Below, piece by piece: positions 11,871 through 23,812 of a DNA stretch of 64,000 nucleotides. Where the stretch lies: the NCBI RefSeq assembly GCF_040869045.1, contig NC_090321.1, positions 89,324,603 to 89,388,602 on the forward strand. The letters are read 5' to 3'. A program made the translations under genes and the position numbers. Source of the DNA: Eurosta solidaginis. Taxonomy: Eukaryota; Arthropoda; Insecta; Diptera; Tephritidae. The number at the start of each line of letters is the position of its first letter. Position 1 is the first letter of the stretch. The notes below the pieces were generated by a model, which ran no database searches, was not told the origin of the DNA, and saw nothing but the letters and a program-made list of their open reading frames with translations.

Positions 11871-12366
11871 CAAGTAAGGAAGGCTAAGTTCGGGTGTAAC
11901 CGAACATTACATACTCAGCTGCCAAATTACAGCTTGCAAAGCTTTTAAATTACCTTCTTTTAAAAGTAAGCGGTGCAACGCCAATTGTCCAAAATTTTAC
12001 TAATTTTATATTCTGCGTCATAAGGTCAACCCACCTCCAAGTTTCATCGCTTTATCCGTCTTTGGTAATGAATTATCGCACATTTTCGGTTTTTCGAAAT
12101 TTTCGATATCGAAAAAGTGGCTTGGTTATAGTCCGAATTTATTCATTTTAAATAGCGATCTGAAATGAGTTCCCAGGAACTTACATACCAAATTTCATTA
12201 AGATACCGGACGGACGGACGGACATGGCTAAATGAATTTCTTTTTTCGCCCAGATCACTTTGATATATAGAACTGTATATCTATCTCGATTAGTTTATGC
12301 CGTAACGGGGTACCGTTATGCGAACAAGATTAATATACTCTGTGAGCTCTGCTCAGCTGAGTATAA
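11871..12366 (+). mobile_element. short DINE-type element without central repeats
   Basis: It starts with CAAGTAAGGAAGGCTAAGTT and the self-complementary gttcgggtgtaaccgaac. It then jumps from ctcagctg straight into the 3' core (gccaaattacagcttgc, aattttcgatatcgaaaaag, cggacggacggacatgg). It ends in the family's terminal hairpin, atactc...gctcagctgagtat. The whole central tandem array is absent, which makes this an internal-deletion derivative of the large copies. Confidence 0.85.
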
Positions 12367-12373
12367 AAATGTT

Positions 12374-12745
12374 AAGCACTTCCTTTTTACAAATGGACAA
12401 AAGTTAGCGAAAAATATGTCCTTATACAAAGACATATTCATGCTGAACTTTGATTTTAAAATTTTGACATAGAAATTGTAAAAATTTTTATGAGAAATAA
12501 AAATATAAATGTGGAGCGCTATTAATTGGCTAAGTATGTACTTATTGATAAGTTGACTCCATTCTTGCCAGCTTTCCAATCCAAATATTGTGCGCTCAAC
12601 TTTTATATTTTTATTTCTTATAAATATTTTTAGAATTTCTATGAAAAAAATTTTAAATCAAAGTTCAACAGAATATATCTTTGCATAAGGCCACATTTTT
12701 CGCTGATTTTTGTTCATTTATATAAAGGAAGTGCTTAAATTTTTT
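12374..12745. repeat. long inverted repeat (foldback-like), arms about 150-160 bp
   Basis: The left arm (about 12374-12525) reads gcacttcctttttacaaatg...aagacatattc...gaactttgatttt...ataaaaatataaa. The right arm (about 12590-12740) is its imperfect reverse complement, ending in aaggaagtgc. About 60 bp separate them. It lies directly after the 3' end of a DINE-type element, so the foldback or the DINE may have inserted next to the other. No coding content. Confidence 0.8.
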
Positions 12746-13579
12746 CATTTTTTTTTTCGATTTTCTGAAAACAAAAATATCAAAAAATGATTTATTAAAA
12801 ATTTTATTTTGATTTGTAAAAAAATCAACTTATAATGAACTATTTTTTTATATTTCCGTCAAAAAACAATTAACTTATTAAAAATAACGCTAATTACAGC
12901 TATACAAAATTACATCAATATACACAATACTCACAACAGGTACTCCCATGATAAAAACACTACCAGGTTTAACCGTTCTCTCTTCTGGTCGGCAGTTACT
13001 TTTTTTAGTTTTTGGGCAATTTAGTATTTAAGAAGACAAAGAAAACAAAAAAATAAACAAAATTAAATATTCCAATTTGTTATGGCTTCAGAAAAAAGTA
13101 AATGTGTGTAATTGAAATATTTATATATATTTTTTTCCTTGCGGAAAAACGTCAATAATGTCAGAAATGGTTGTACCTTGAAAGTGTTTTTATCGTGGGT
13201 ACTCCTTCACTATTCAATCAAGGATAATTTTCTTGTACTGGGTTGTTTAGTACGAAGGCTTGTGTGTGGTTGTTTCAATACCAGAACATTTCTTTGAATA
13301 TTTCCCACACATTTATGTATACATATGTGCGAGGTAGTCCGTTGGATAAAAGCACTTGACTGTGAATTTTTGGCGTCTCGACTATAAATCCTTTGCCGTG
13401 GCAGTTACGTAACTTACGTCCCAAGGGAACAACAAAACCTAATCTAGACGCAGTATTTTCCCACGTTGTTTAAATCTTTGCTAAATATCGCTTTGGCTGT
13501 ACTGTCGAAATTATGAATTTTCCCTCTCGCTATTGCTTTGCTACTAAAAAATTTCACTGAACAGCAACTGTTGTGAATT
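12746..13579. other. no gene; contains a short dispersed block
   Basis: A block of about 65 bp near 12943-13011 (ctcccatgataaaaacac, ccgttctctcttctgg) recurs diverged at 54022-54085. Otherwise AT-rich and featureless. Confidence 0.5.
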
Positions 13580-13592
13580 ATTACAAGTGGCG
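13580..13592. repeat. left target-site duplication of the LINE
   Basis: attacaagtggcg is repeated exactly at 15738-15750, bracketing the LINE insertion. Confidence 0.9.
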
Positions 13593-15737
13593 CATCAGAT
13601 TGCTTGTGGACGAACACAAGCGGGCGAAATGGGAAGAGCACCTAAGAGGTTGTAACCTCTCTACCGGTGTAGGTAAACTTTGGTCCACCGTAAAGTCCCT
13701 ATCGAATCCGACTAAGCACAAAGACAAAGTTTCCATCGCCTTTGGCGATAAGGTGCTGTCGGATGCGGAAAAATGCGCGAGCGCTTTCTGCCGACAATAT
13801 ATAATGCATCCTACGGTCGACAAAGATAGACGGAGAGCCAATAGACACGCACATAAACACAAATTCATCGCGTCACCAATCACCATCACCGCTAGAGAGG
13901 TTGAGGACGCCATTGGTCGCGCTAAACCATCCAAAGCAGTGGGCCCAGACGGCATAGCCATGCCGATGCTTAAAAACCTACGGAAAGAGGGTTTCAAATA
14001 TTTAGCGCATGTCTTCAACCTGTCTCTCTCCACCTTTGCCATACCCGAGAAATGGAAAATGGCCAAGGTGGTCCCGCTACTAAAGCCTGGGAAACCAGCT
14101 AACGTAGGTGAGTCATATCGTCAGATATCTCTCCTATCGCCAGTGGCAAAGACGCTTGAAGCCATTTTGCTCCCTTATTTCCAAGCACATTTGCAGCTAG
14201 CCCCTCATCAGCATGGCTTCAGAAAACTCTATAGCACTACCTCCGCGCTAAATGTCATTAGCACCCAGATAAATTGCGGTTTGAATCAATACCCTCACCA
14301 TAGAACAGTACTCGTAGCGCTAGACCTATAAAAAGCCTTTGATACGGTCAACCATGGCTCATTACTGCAAGACCTGGAAGGGTCTAACCTTCCCCCATGT
14401 CTTAAAAGGTGGACCGCAAATTATCTGGGTGGTTGGCAGGCATCGGAGCAATTCAGAAACGAAACATCAAAACCAAGGAGAATTAAACAAGGGGTGCCAC
14501 AGGGTGGTGTCCTATCCCCACTTTTGTTTAATTTCTACATATCTAAGCTACCTTCACCACCGGAAGGAGTCACAATCGTTTCCTACGCCGATGACTGCAC
14601 AATAATGGCCACAGGCCCAGGCCCAGAGATCGATGAGCTATGCAATAAAATAAACTGCTATCTCCCTGATCTCTCCAGTTTTTTCGCCTCGCGAAACCTG
14701 GCATTGTCACCGACAAAATCTTCCGCGACCTTATTTACAACATGGACGCCCCAAATGTCGACCATATTGAACATCCACGTCGATGGCACTACGCTACCGA
14801 CTGTCCTACACCCCAAAATCTTGGGTGTGACGTTTGATCAGGATCTACATTTTGGTGCGCGCGCAACCGCAATTGTTCCGAGAATTCAGAGCCGTAATAA
14901 AATCCTCAAATCCCTTGCTGGCAGTACCTGGGGAAAAGATAAAGAAACGCTCATGACCACATACAAAGCAATTAGCCAGCCGATTACGTGCTACGCGTCA
15001 CCCATATGGTCGCCAAGCCTAAAAACTACCGACTGGAAGAAACTACAGGCCTGCCAAAATACTGCTCTCAGAATCGCCACGGGCTGTCTTCTTATGTCCC
15101 CAGAACACCATCTGCATAATGAGGCGAGAATACTCCCCATCAGGGAGAGAAATGAGATGCTGACCAAACAGTTTCTGTTGAATACCCAGAAACCTGGGCA
15201 TCCCAACAGACATCTGATTGACGAACCAGCACCGCCTAGGGGCCTAAGGAGTCATCTCCGTAAGCATTTTGAGGAAATACGGCACCTGAGAACCCAGCCG
15301 TATGAAGCGAAAAAACACAAGCAGGTCCTTGGTGAACTCCATAGACAGGCGTCGGACCTTTATGTCGGGAATTGCCCGGTGAATCCAGTACTTGAAGAAA
15401 AATATCCAGAACTCGCGGAAGAGGAACGCATACTCCCCAGGGAAACGCGTGTCACTCTTGCTCAACTTCGTTCTGGATACTGCAACAGGTTAAACTCTTA
15501 CCTATCCAGAATCAACCCCGACATACAAAATGTATGCCCGCTTGCAATGTGTCCCCACATGACACCAACCATCTCTTTAATTGTAATGTGGAACCAACGC
15601 CTCTAACACCCCTTTCCTTATCGTCCACCCCTGTTGAAACGGCAAGTTTCTTTGGACTCCCGTTAGAGGATATTGATGACAATTTGTGATCGGTCGCGGC
15701 TGTTAGGTGGGGCGAGCATTGCTACAACAACAACAAC
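13593..15737 (+). mobile_element. jockey-like LINE, 5'-truncated, near-complete RT
   Basis: One frame runs through a LINE reverse transcriptase. IPEKWKMAKVVPLLKPGKP lies at about 14041-14096, followed by YRQISLLSPVAKTLE and a FRK..STTSAL motif. LDL*KAFDTVNH is broken by a stop at 14329-14331, then come GVPQGGVLSPLLFNFY and the catalytic SYADDCT near 14581-14601. The C-terminal part goes on to RSGYCNRLNSYLSRINPDIQ. A frameshift near 15540 moves the ending to another frame, which closes with LPLEDIDDNL and a stop at 15688-15690. No endonuclease or gag-like ORF is present, since the 5' end is lost. The element ends in a (CAA)n tail and has a perfect 13-bp target duplication. Only two disabling lesions suggest fairly recent insertion. 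Confidence 0.95.
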
Positions 15738-15750
15738 ATTACAAGTGGCG
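15738..15750. repeat. right target-site duplication of the LINE
   Basis: Exact repeat of 13580-13592, directly after the (CAA)n tail. Confidence 0.9.
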
Positions 15751-17404
15751 AATGTTTGAAAAGGCGTTTACAATAGAAAACAGCCTGTATCAACTCTTAG
15801 ACGACTACGCTTTTACTTTGATCATTTTCTCAATAATGTTTTTCACAATTTTTGTAAACGACTGGCATATTTAGGAACTCAACTGTTTTTCCTTTTATAA
15901 TAAAAGTCCTTCAGAAAAAACTATTTTCGGACTTTCAATTTTTTGAAAAGAAATTATTAATTCAGACTTTAATTTTATAAGTTCGAAAATAAAAGCTAAA
16001 AGTCCTTTCGTAAAAAGTACACTGGGTATCACATTATTGGTTAAAAATTATTTGTCTCTGGTGAATTTTTTTATCTTAAATGTGTGAAAAATATATCCAC
16101 ATAAGCAAATAAGCTGATAACCAGGCTCCGTGAAGTCCCCTAATATTTCGAGGCTACGTTTGTGAATTTAGAAAAAAAAAGTATTTTTTATGAACCAGTC
16201 TAATGTACCATTTTATATACAATCCTGTTACTGGCCCTTTAGCCAATTTTTCAAAAAAACCATCATAGATTAATATTCAATTAAGGAGCTGCAAAGCAAA
16301 GTTATTATTTTTAAACATTTGACCAGAGTTTTGATTTTTCTGTTGCTCTGTGATCATCAACAACATACTAACATTTTTTTAAATACTTTATTTTGCGAAT
16401 CTTTCAGTTCCAAAACACTATTCAGTGTCAGTTTTTTTGTGGTTGCATGTACAAGCAATTTTTTTTTTTTTTTTAAATTAAGCGTTACCGAAAAGTAATA
16501 AAACCAAATCTAAAATATAAAAGCCCAACAGAAGGAAGATAGAAGAAAACAAAACAACAACAAAAACAAAAAAAAAACTTCAATTAGTTGGGATGTAGGC
16601 AAAAACAGTCATAAAGGAATATATAAAAGTTTTGGCAAACAGCAACGCTTAATCCGGATTTAATATGTACTTCATCCAATCATAATTAACTGCAGGACCA
16701 ATACTGCCAAAGCAAAGAAGTACATACCTATAGAGACTTGCAAATTCTAATAAAATTGGCTCAATTAGGTGAACTTTAAAGAAGAATCTCAAAGTAACTT
16801 CGAATCTGGCAACTAATACCATATTAACCTGCTGTCTGTCAAGCTTTTAAGCAGGCTACACGCATACACATAAATCGATGCAGCTACGTAAGCTTGATGG
16901 GACTTATTTCGGCCCTCGTAAAATAATGACACATTTTGTATAGTTTTTATCGACTTTAATTGAGTAGGCAATTTTCTGATCAAATCGTGAGGCGTTTACT
17001 GTCAAATCACTGTTTGCTACTGTTTAAGTGTTCGATTTGTACTGGAACAGTAATTTAATGTTATTTGTGGAGGCAGACTGTGTAATTTAAATATGCATGC
17101 TTTATTATTATATGCTAACTCTTATGAACGTTTTCACCATCTCTACGTTAAGTTAGAATTTAACTGGAGGATAGTTTCATTTGACATTTTCGTTTGTCCA
17201 ACACAGGGTGAGCGACCCCCAGTTGATTCGATAACTGGGAATATTTTATAGAAAATTTCTGAAAAATCTGTTGTGAATACACAAAAACCAACAAAAAGTT
17301 ACACTTTATCTTTCTAATCGAGGCTTCAGTTAACATGGGTCTGAGTTACTGAGAATAATCATTCGCAAAGTTTATGGTCCTGTCCGTGATGATTAAATAA
17401 ATAA
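15751..17404. other. no gene recognised
   Basis: AT-rich sequence of 1.65 kb with a poly-T run near 16460. No open frame, RNA gene or element ends were recognised. Confidence 0.5.
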
Positions 17405-17636
17405 GTACAAGGCGCGATAACCTCCGAGGCCAAGGCTTTCTTCCAGTTGGCATCGTGCTCCTTTTAATTGTTCCTAAAAATGGGTGCGATAGGACCTACA
17501 TGTCTAACGCCGACTCAGAACGGCACCTGCAAGGCAGATAAGTTTTTACTGCCGAGAGGCGATTCCGATTAGGAAAACCTTATTCTAATTGAAAAAACTT
17601 GTTTCTAAATTTTTGATGTTCCTTTGTACGGAACCA
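17405..17636 (-). mobile_element. tRNA-derived SINE, copy 3, head missing
   Basis: Minus-oriented family body, from the tail motif aaggcgcgataacctccg through aacggcacctgcaaggcag to gtttctaaatttttgatgtt. The tRNA-like head is absent. Its truncated end abuts the head of the next SINE. Confidence 0.75.
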
Positions 17637-17945
17637 GAGCCGCCGTGATGAACTGGTAGCGTACTCCGCCTACCACACCGAATATCCTTGGCTCAAGCAC
17701 CGAGCAAAGTAAAATCGAAAATTTAGAAAAAAGTATTTTTAACTCGAAACAAATTTTTCTAAGGGCGGTCGCCCCCATCGGAGTGATTGGCAAACACTCC
17801 GAGAGTATTTCTGCCATAAAAAGCTTCTCAGAAAAAATCCATCTGCCTTGCAGATGCCGTTCGAAGTCGGCATAAAGCATGTAGGCCATATCTCGCCAAT
17901 TTGTAGGAAAAGTTAAGAGGAGCACGACGCAAATTGGAATGGAAG
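17637..17945 (+). mobile_element. tRNA-derived SINE, copy 4, head-to-head with copy 3
   Basis: Plus-oriented copy with its tRNA-like head (aactggtagcgtactccgcc, about 17654) and body motifs catctgccttgcagatgccg and aagtcggcataaagcatgta. It ends near the aattggaatggaagctcggcc segment. Together with copy 3 it forms an imperfect inverted pair. Confidence 0.8.
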
Positions 17946-18007
17946 CTCGGCCAGGAGAGTAAAACCATTACCTGGAGCAAGGTTGCGTATATAACCAAGT
18001 CCGGGGA

Positions 18008-18145
18008 GAAGTGATCTGTGAAGTCTTAGTTGGGAAGGTCACAGTTCTACACCAATTCGTTGTAGCGGAGATTATTGATGAAGTCATATTGGGAGTGGAC
18101 TTTTTAGTTAACCATGACATCAGGATCGACATTGGGGTGGAGTGA
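18008..18145 (+). pseudogene. LTR-retrotransposon protease, C-terminal fragment
   Basis: A 45-codon frame ends at a stop at 18143-18145. It encodes an alternating hydrophobic segment, then EIIDEVILGVDFLVNHDIRI. The ILGxDFL pattern is the conserved second half of a retropepsin as found in gypsy-like elements, where it follows the flap. The catalytic D-S/T-G half is absent; upstream sequence is interrupted by stops. No LTRs or neighbouring pol domains are seen. It is an isolated relic, placed directly after a SINE. Confidence 0.6.
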
Positions 18146-18779
18146 ATTTATTTTTTTTTCGAAATCGCTTTTAGCTGACCTCCAGAAAGTTGCCTTTCTA
18201 TACCAGAAATAAGGTTGAAAATGTGTATTTCAATCATCGTATGTTTAGAGGTGCCCCAACGCAACTAAACTTTGAAAAAGACGGTAGGTACAAAAAAATT
18301 TTTTTTTGTTTTTTTTTTTTGTCATTGATTTACTTTTGCTTGTTGTTGTTATGCTCATTGATTTCAAAGCCTACTGATTTTCATGGCCTAGTATGTGCCA
18401 GTAAAACTTTTACTTATACACTTCATTAGAAACATACTATTATCAACAAAAACTGTAAAACACCATTTAAAATTTGTCGTTTTTAGTTATAATATGTAAT
18501 TTTACTAAAGTTATTTATATTAAAAAAGAAATAAAATAAATATGTAATAATGAACTTTGTAAAATCGCGATTATTTTGCTCAGCTTCTTGGGGCTGGGGG
18601 CACCTCAAAACGCCATCCTACGAAAATAATATTTGGTGGTTTTGGTTAACTCTTATGTAGACAACTTTTCATTGCTAGGCCATTACAAAAAAAAACAAAA
18701 AAATAATTCCACCCTAACCGACATGCAGGGAAGGATTATGCGTTATAAGAACCAGGATATACCACTTAACTTCAGTCTT
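18146..18779. other. no gene recognised
   Basis: AT-rich sequence with poly-T runs near 18300. No signature seen. Confidence 0.4.
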
Positions 18780-18965
18780 AACTTCGGCCTTTTCCGAAAT
18801 TCGGTTGAAGAATTAACTCCCTATCTAAGAATTTTTTCCATAAAAGCCCTATCTAATGTCAAAATGTATTGAATTTATGCTCAGATTTCCGAAATAAATT
18901 CTGAGATAAGACGCTCTTAAAAAAAATTTAAAATATAGCGTTTTTCAAAGAGCTTTCCGATCAGC
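18780..18965. repeat. dispersed repeat, inverted relative to 28840-29060
   Basis: aatgtcaaaatgtattgaat followed by ttatgctcag (about 18856-18885) is the near-exact reverse complement of a stretch at about 28908-28940. The flanking motifs (ttctgagataagacgctctt) also have diverged counterparts there. The family is not identified. Confidence 0.55.
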
Positions 18966-19139
18966 AGTCGATAAATTTTTAAAGATACATACTACTTATT
19001 CAACTAGGAACAAGTAAGGACTGGGCTGTCTTTGGCTGTGCCGGCATGATACCTTTCATGATGAACTATAATCCGATTAAATTTGTCCTGAGTTGTAGAG
19101 GTAGTGTGCTGGTCTAACTAACAGTGGGGTTCCGACTCC

Positions 19140-19388
19140 AATGACGGAACAGCTCACATTAAAATACTTTAGACAATTATTCTAAAACATGGTCGCTGGT
19201 CGTAAGTTGTTCTGCATGCTCTTCAAATCCCGAGAAGAGCAATATCAATATACCTGAGTGAAAGAATTCTAAGCGGCTTCGGCCTTCGAAAGTGGGTTGG
19301 CAACTACTTCGTGTGTATTTCTTCCTTCTAAGCTTCTGAAGGAAAATACAATCCCGCCAATTTGTAAAAAAATTAAAAAAGAAGTTTA
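19140..19388 (+). mobile_element. tRNA-derived SINE, strongly decayed copy
   Basis: Family motifs remain in order: cgagaagagcaatatcaata, cttcggccttcgaaagtggg, gtgtatttcttccttctaag and cgccaatttgtaaaaa. The tRNA-like head is hard to see. Confidence 0.45.
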
Positions 19389-19394
19389 ATCTGA

Positions 19395-19805
19395 ACAATC
19401 AACTATATGGGATACGCTATATAGACGACCTATTTATACAATTTTTTCAGACAACAATATATGCTATATACGTAAGCATTTGGTGAAATTTGAAGCCTCT
19501 AGCTGTTAGAATCGGGCAGAAATTACGAAAAGCTTCTTATCTCAACAATCTGTGAGGAAATATGCTATAATACGACCGACTTTAACCATTTTTTCAGACA
19601 CCTATATGTGCAATATACGAAAGCATATAGTGAAGTTTGTAGCTTCAATCTGCTCATTTGAGGAAGATATGACAAAAATCCTATTTTCTGAAAAATCGGT
19701 TGTATGGGGGATATATGCAAAAGTGGTCCGATCCGGCCGGCTCCGAAAAATGTCCAGTCGGACACCTAAATATATCTGCTCACCATATTTTATCAAAGAT
19801 ATCTC
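19395..19805. repeat. degenerate tandem repeat, about 140-bp unit, nearly three copies
   Basis: The series gctatata, acgac, a cattttttcagaca-like segment, tatatgc, a cgaaagcatatagtgaa-like segment and gtttgtagcttcaatctg recurs at about 19405, 19550 and (partly) 19690. The last part contains ggtccgatccggccggctcc. Similar tandem blocks are common in fly Helitron-related repeats. The array ends at the start of the next DINE-type element. Confidence 0.55.
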
Positions 19806-19810
19806 AAAAA

Positions 19811-22800
19811 CAAGTAAGGAAGGCTAAGTTCGGGTGTAACCGAACATTACATACTCAGTTGAGAGCTGTGGAGACAAAGTAAGGGAAAATCACCATGTTG
19901 TAAAAAGAACCTAGGGTAACCCTGGAATGTGTTTGTATGACATGTATATCAAATGGAAGGTATTAAAGAGTATTTTAAGAGGGAGTGGGCCATAGTTCTA
20001 TAGATGGACGCCATTTAGGGATATCGCCATAAAGGTGGACCAGGCCTGACTCTAGAATTTGTTTGTACGATATGGGTATCAAATGAAAGGTGTTAATGAG
20101 TATTTTAAAAGGGCATGGGCCTTAGTTCTAGAGGTGGACGCCTTTTCGAGATATCGCCATAGAGGTGGACCAGGGGTGACTCTAGAATTTGTTTGTACGA
20201 TATGGGTATCAAATGAAAGGTGTTAATGAGTATTTTAAAAGGGCGTTGTCCTTAGTTCTATAGGTGGACGCCTTTTCGAAATATCGCCATAAAGGTGGAC
20301 CAGGGGTGACTCTAGAATTTGTTTGTACGATTTGGGTATCAAATGAAAGGTGTTAATGAGTATTTTAAAAGGGCGTGGGCCTTAGTTCTATAGGTGGATG
20401 CCTTTTCGAGATATCGCCATAAACGTTGACCAGGGGTGACTCTAGAATTTGTTTGTACGATATGGGTATCAAATGAAAGGTGTTAATGAGTATTTTAAAA
20501 GGGCGTAGGTCTTAGCTCTATAGGTGGACGCCTTTTCGAAATATCGCCATAAAGGTGGACCAGGGGTGACTCTAGAATTTGTTTGTACTATATGGGTATG
20601 AAATGAAAGGTGTTAATGAGTATTTTAAAAGGGCGTGGGCCTTAGTTCTATAGGTGGATGCCTTTTCGAGATATCGCCATAAACGTGGACCAGGGGTGAC
20701 TCTAGAATTTGTACGATATGGGTATCAAATGAAAGGTGTTAATGAGTATCTTAAAAGGGCGTGGGCCTTAGTTCTATAGGTGGACGCCTTTTCGAAATAT
20801 CGCCATAAAGGTGGACCAGTGGCGACTCTAGAATTTGTTCGTACGATATGGGTATCAAATGAAAGGTGTTAATGAGTATTTTAAAAGGGCGTTGTCCTTA
20901 GTTCTATAGGTGGACGCCTTTTCGAAATATCGCCATAAAGGTGGACCAGGGGTGACTCTAGAATTTGTTTGTACGATATGGGTATCAAATGAAAGGTGTT
21001 AATGAGTATTTTAAAAGGGCGTGGGCCTTAGTTCTATAGGTGGATGCCTTTTCGAGATATCGCCATAAACGTTGACCAGGGGTGACTCTAGAATTTGTTT
21101 GTACGATATGGGTATCAAATGAAAGGTGTTAATGAGTATTTTAAAAGGGCGTAGGTCTTAGCTCTATAGGTGGACGCCTTTTCGAAATATCGCCATAAAG
21201 GTGGACCAGGGGTGACTCTAGAATTTGTTTGTACTATATGGGTATGAAATGAAAGGTGTTAATGAGTATTTTAAAAGGGCGTGGGCCTTAGTTCTATAGG
21301 TGGATGCCTTTTCGAGATATCGCCATAAACGTGGACCAGGGGTGACTCTAGAATTTGTACGATATGGGTATCAAATGAAAGGTGTTAATGAGTATCTTAA
21401 AAGGGCGTGGGCCTTAGTTCTATAGGTGGACGCCTTTTCGAAATATCGCCATAAAGGTGGACCAGTGGCGACTCTAGAATTTGTTCGTACGATATGGGTA
21501 TCAAATGAAAGGTGTTAATGAGTATTTTAAAAAGGAGTGGGCCTTAGTTCTATGTGTGGACGCCTTTTCGAGATATCGCCATAAACGTGGACCAGGGGTG
21601 ACTCTAGAATTTGTTTGTACGATATGGGTATCAAATGAAAGGTGTTAATGAGTATTTTAAAAGGGCGTGGGCCTTAGTTCTATAGGTGGACGCCTTTTCG
21701 AAATATCGCCATAAAGGTGGACCAGGGGTGACTCTGAATTTGTTTGTACGATATGGGTATCAAATGAAAGGTGTTAATGAGTATTTTAAAAGGGCGTGGG
21801 CCTTAGTTCTATAGGTTGACGCCTTTTCGAAATATCACCATAAAGGTGGGCCAGGGGTGACTCTAGAATTTTTTTGTACGATATGGGTTTCAAATGAAAG
21901 GTGTTAATGAGTATTTTAAAAAGGAGTGGGCCTTAGTTCTATATGTAGACGCCTTTTCGAGATATCGCCATAAACGTGCACCAGGGGTGACTCTAGAATG
22001 TGTTTGTACGATATGGGTATCAATTTGAAGGTATTAATGAGGGTTTAAAAGGGAGTGGCCCTTAGTTGTATATGTGAAGGCGTTTTCGCGATATCGACCA
22101 AAATGTGGACCAGGGTGATTCAGAACATCATCTGTCGGGTACCGCTAATTTATTTATATATGTAATACCACGAACAGTATTCCTTCCAAGATTCCAAGGG
22201 CTTTTGATTTCGCCCTGCAAAACTTTTTCATTTTCTTGTACTTAATATGGTAGGTGTCACACCTATTTTACCAAGTTTTTTTCTAAAGTTATATTTTGCG
22301 TCAATAGACCAATACAATTACCATGTTTCATCCCTTTTTTCGTATTTGGAATAAAATTATGGCATTTTTTTCATTTTTCGTAATTTTCGATATCGAAAAA
22401 GTGGGCGTGGTCATAGTCGGATTTCGGCCGTTTTTTACACCAATACAAAGTGAGTTCAGATAAGTACGTGAACTGAGGTTAGTAAAGATATATCGATTTT
22501 TGCTCAAGTTATCGTGTTAACGGCCGAGCGGAAGGACAGACGGTCGACTGTGTATAAAAACTGGGCGTGGCTTCAACCGATTTCGCCCTTTTTCACAAAA
22601 AATAGTTATCGTCCTAGAATCTAAGCCTCTACCAAATTTCACAAGGATTGGTAAATTTTTGTCGACTTATGGCATTAAAAGTATCCTAGACAAATTAAAT
22701 GAAAAAGGGCGGAGCCACGCCCATTTTGAAATTTTCTTTTATTTTTGTATTTTGTTGCATCATATCATTACTGGAGTTGAATGTTGACATAATTTACTTA

Positions 22801-23443
22801 TATACTGTAAAGATATTAACTTTTCTTTTAAAATTTGAATTTAAAAATTTTTTTTTAAAAAGTGGGCGTGTTCGTTCTCCGATTTCGCTAATTTTTATTA
22901 AGCAGACATATAGTAATAAGAGTAACGTTCCTGCCAAATTTCATCATGATATGTTCAACGACTGCCAAATTACAGCTTGCAAAACTTCTAAATTACCTTC
23001 TTTTAAAAGTGGGCGGTGCCACGCCCATTGTCCAAAATTTTACTAGTTTTCTATTCTGCGTCATAAGTTCAACTCACCTACCAAGTTTCATCGCTTAATC
23101 CATATTTGGTAATGAATTATCGCACTTTTTCGATTTTTCGAAATTTTCGATATCGAAAAAGTGTGCGTGGTTATTGTCCGATATCGTTCATTTTAAATAG
23201 CGATCTGAGATGAGTGCCCAGGAACCTACATACAAAATTTCATCAAGATACCTAAAAATTTACTCAAGTTATCGTGTTAACGGACAGACGGACGGACGGA
23301 CATGGCTCAATCGAATTTTTTTTCGATACTGATGATTTTGATATGTGGAAATCTATATCTATCTCGATTCCTTTATACCTGTACAACCAACCGTTATCCA
23401 ATCAAAGTTAATATACTCTGTGAGCTTTGCTCAACTGAGTATA
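19811..23443 (+). mobile_element. full-length DINE-type (Helitron-like) element with large central repeat array
   Basis: The left end is CAAGTAAGGAAGGCTAAGTT, then the hairpin-forming gttcgggtgtaaccgaac and tactcagttgagagct. The right end, agctttgctcaactgagtat, is the near reverse complement of that subterminal block and forms a stem with atactc. Between lie about 17 monomers of 130 bp and then a unique core with paired segments (aattttcgatatcgaaaaag, gtgggcgtgg, tatcgtgttaacgg, gacggacggacggacatgg). Subterminal inverted repeats, central tandem repeats and a 3' hairpin without coding capacity fit the DINE-1/HINE group. The open frame at 22699-23046 is core sequence, not a gene. Class assignment is from structure only. 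Confidence 0.85.
19925..22130 (+). repeat. 130-bp central tandem repeats with a 646-bp higher-order duplication
   Basis: Monomers recur every 130 bp (caggggtgac at 20171, 20301 and 20431). A block of five monomers, shortened by one 4-bp deletion, is repeated in full: 20241-20886 and 20887-21532. The rare gggcgttgtcc variant marks the start of each copy. Confidence 0.9.
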
Positions 23444-23812
23444 ATTAAGGAACTAGTTTGCATTCAAACAGCCATAATTACAGACGGACAGACCGACAGA
23501 CGTGCATAGCTAAATCAACTCAGGTCTTCATCCTGATCATATCGGTATACTTATTGGTGGGTCTATCTCTTCTCCTTTAAGGACATACAATTTTGAGATT
23601 CGTTACAAACTTAATATACCAATTCATTTTCATGAAAGGTATAAAAAAAAACACAATTTACATAAATTTTAAACAATGAAAATCACTTATCGAGAAAGTA
23701 ATTAAAATTTTAGGTTTAAGTGCTTTATAAACAAGTTCGCCTTATTAACCCATAAAGTATCTTTCTATCATGCACAAGATATGTTCATACATGAGTACTT
23801 AAGTAGTAGAAA
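23444..23812. other. spacer between two DINE-type elements
   Basis: It begins with a possible DINE-related scrap (gacggacagaccgacagacg, atcatatcggtatac). No gene was recognised. Confidence 0.4.

Noticed and set aside
13320..13400. tRNA-like stretch (gtccgttggataaaagcact)
   Set aside because: An A-box-like start is visible, but no paired acceptor stem or convincing B box follows.
22699..23046. 115-codon plus-strand frame, repeated at 43188, 49162 and 57118-57312
   Set aside because: It is part of the non-coding core of DINE-type elements and recurs in every large copy with frame changes.
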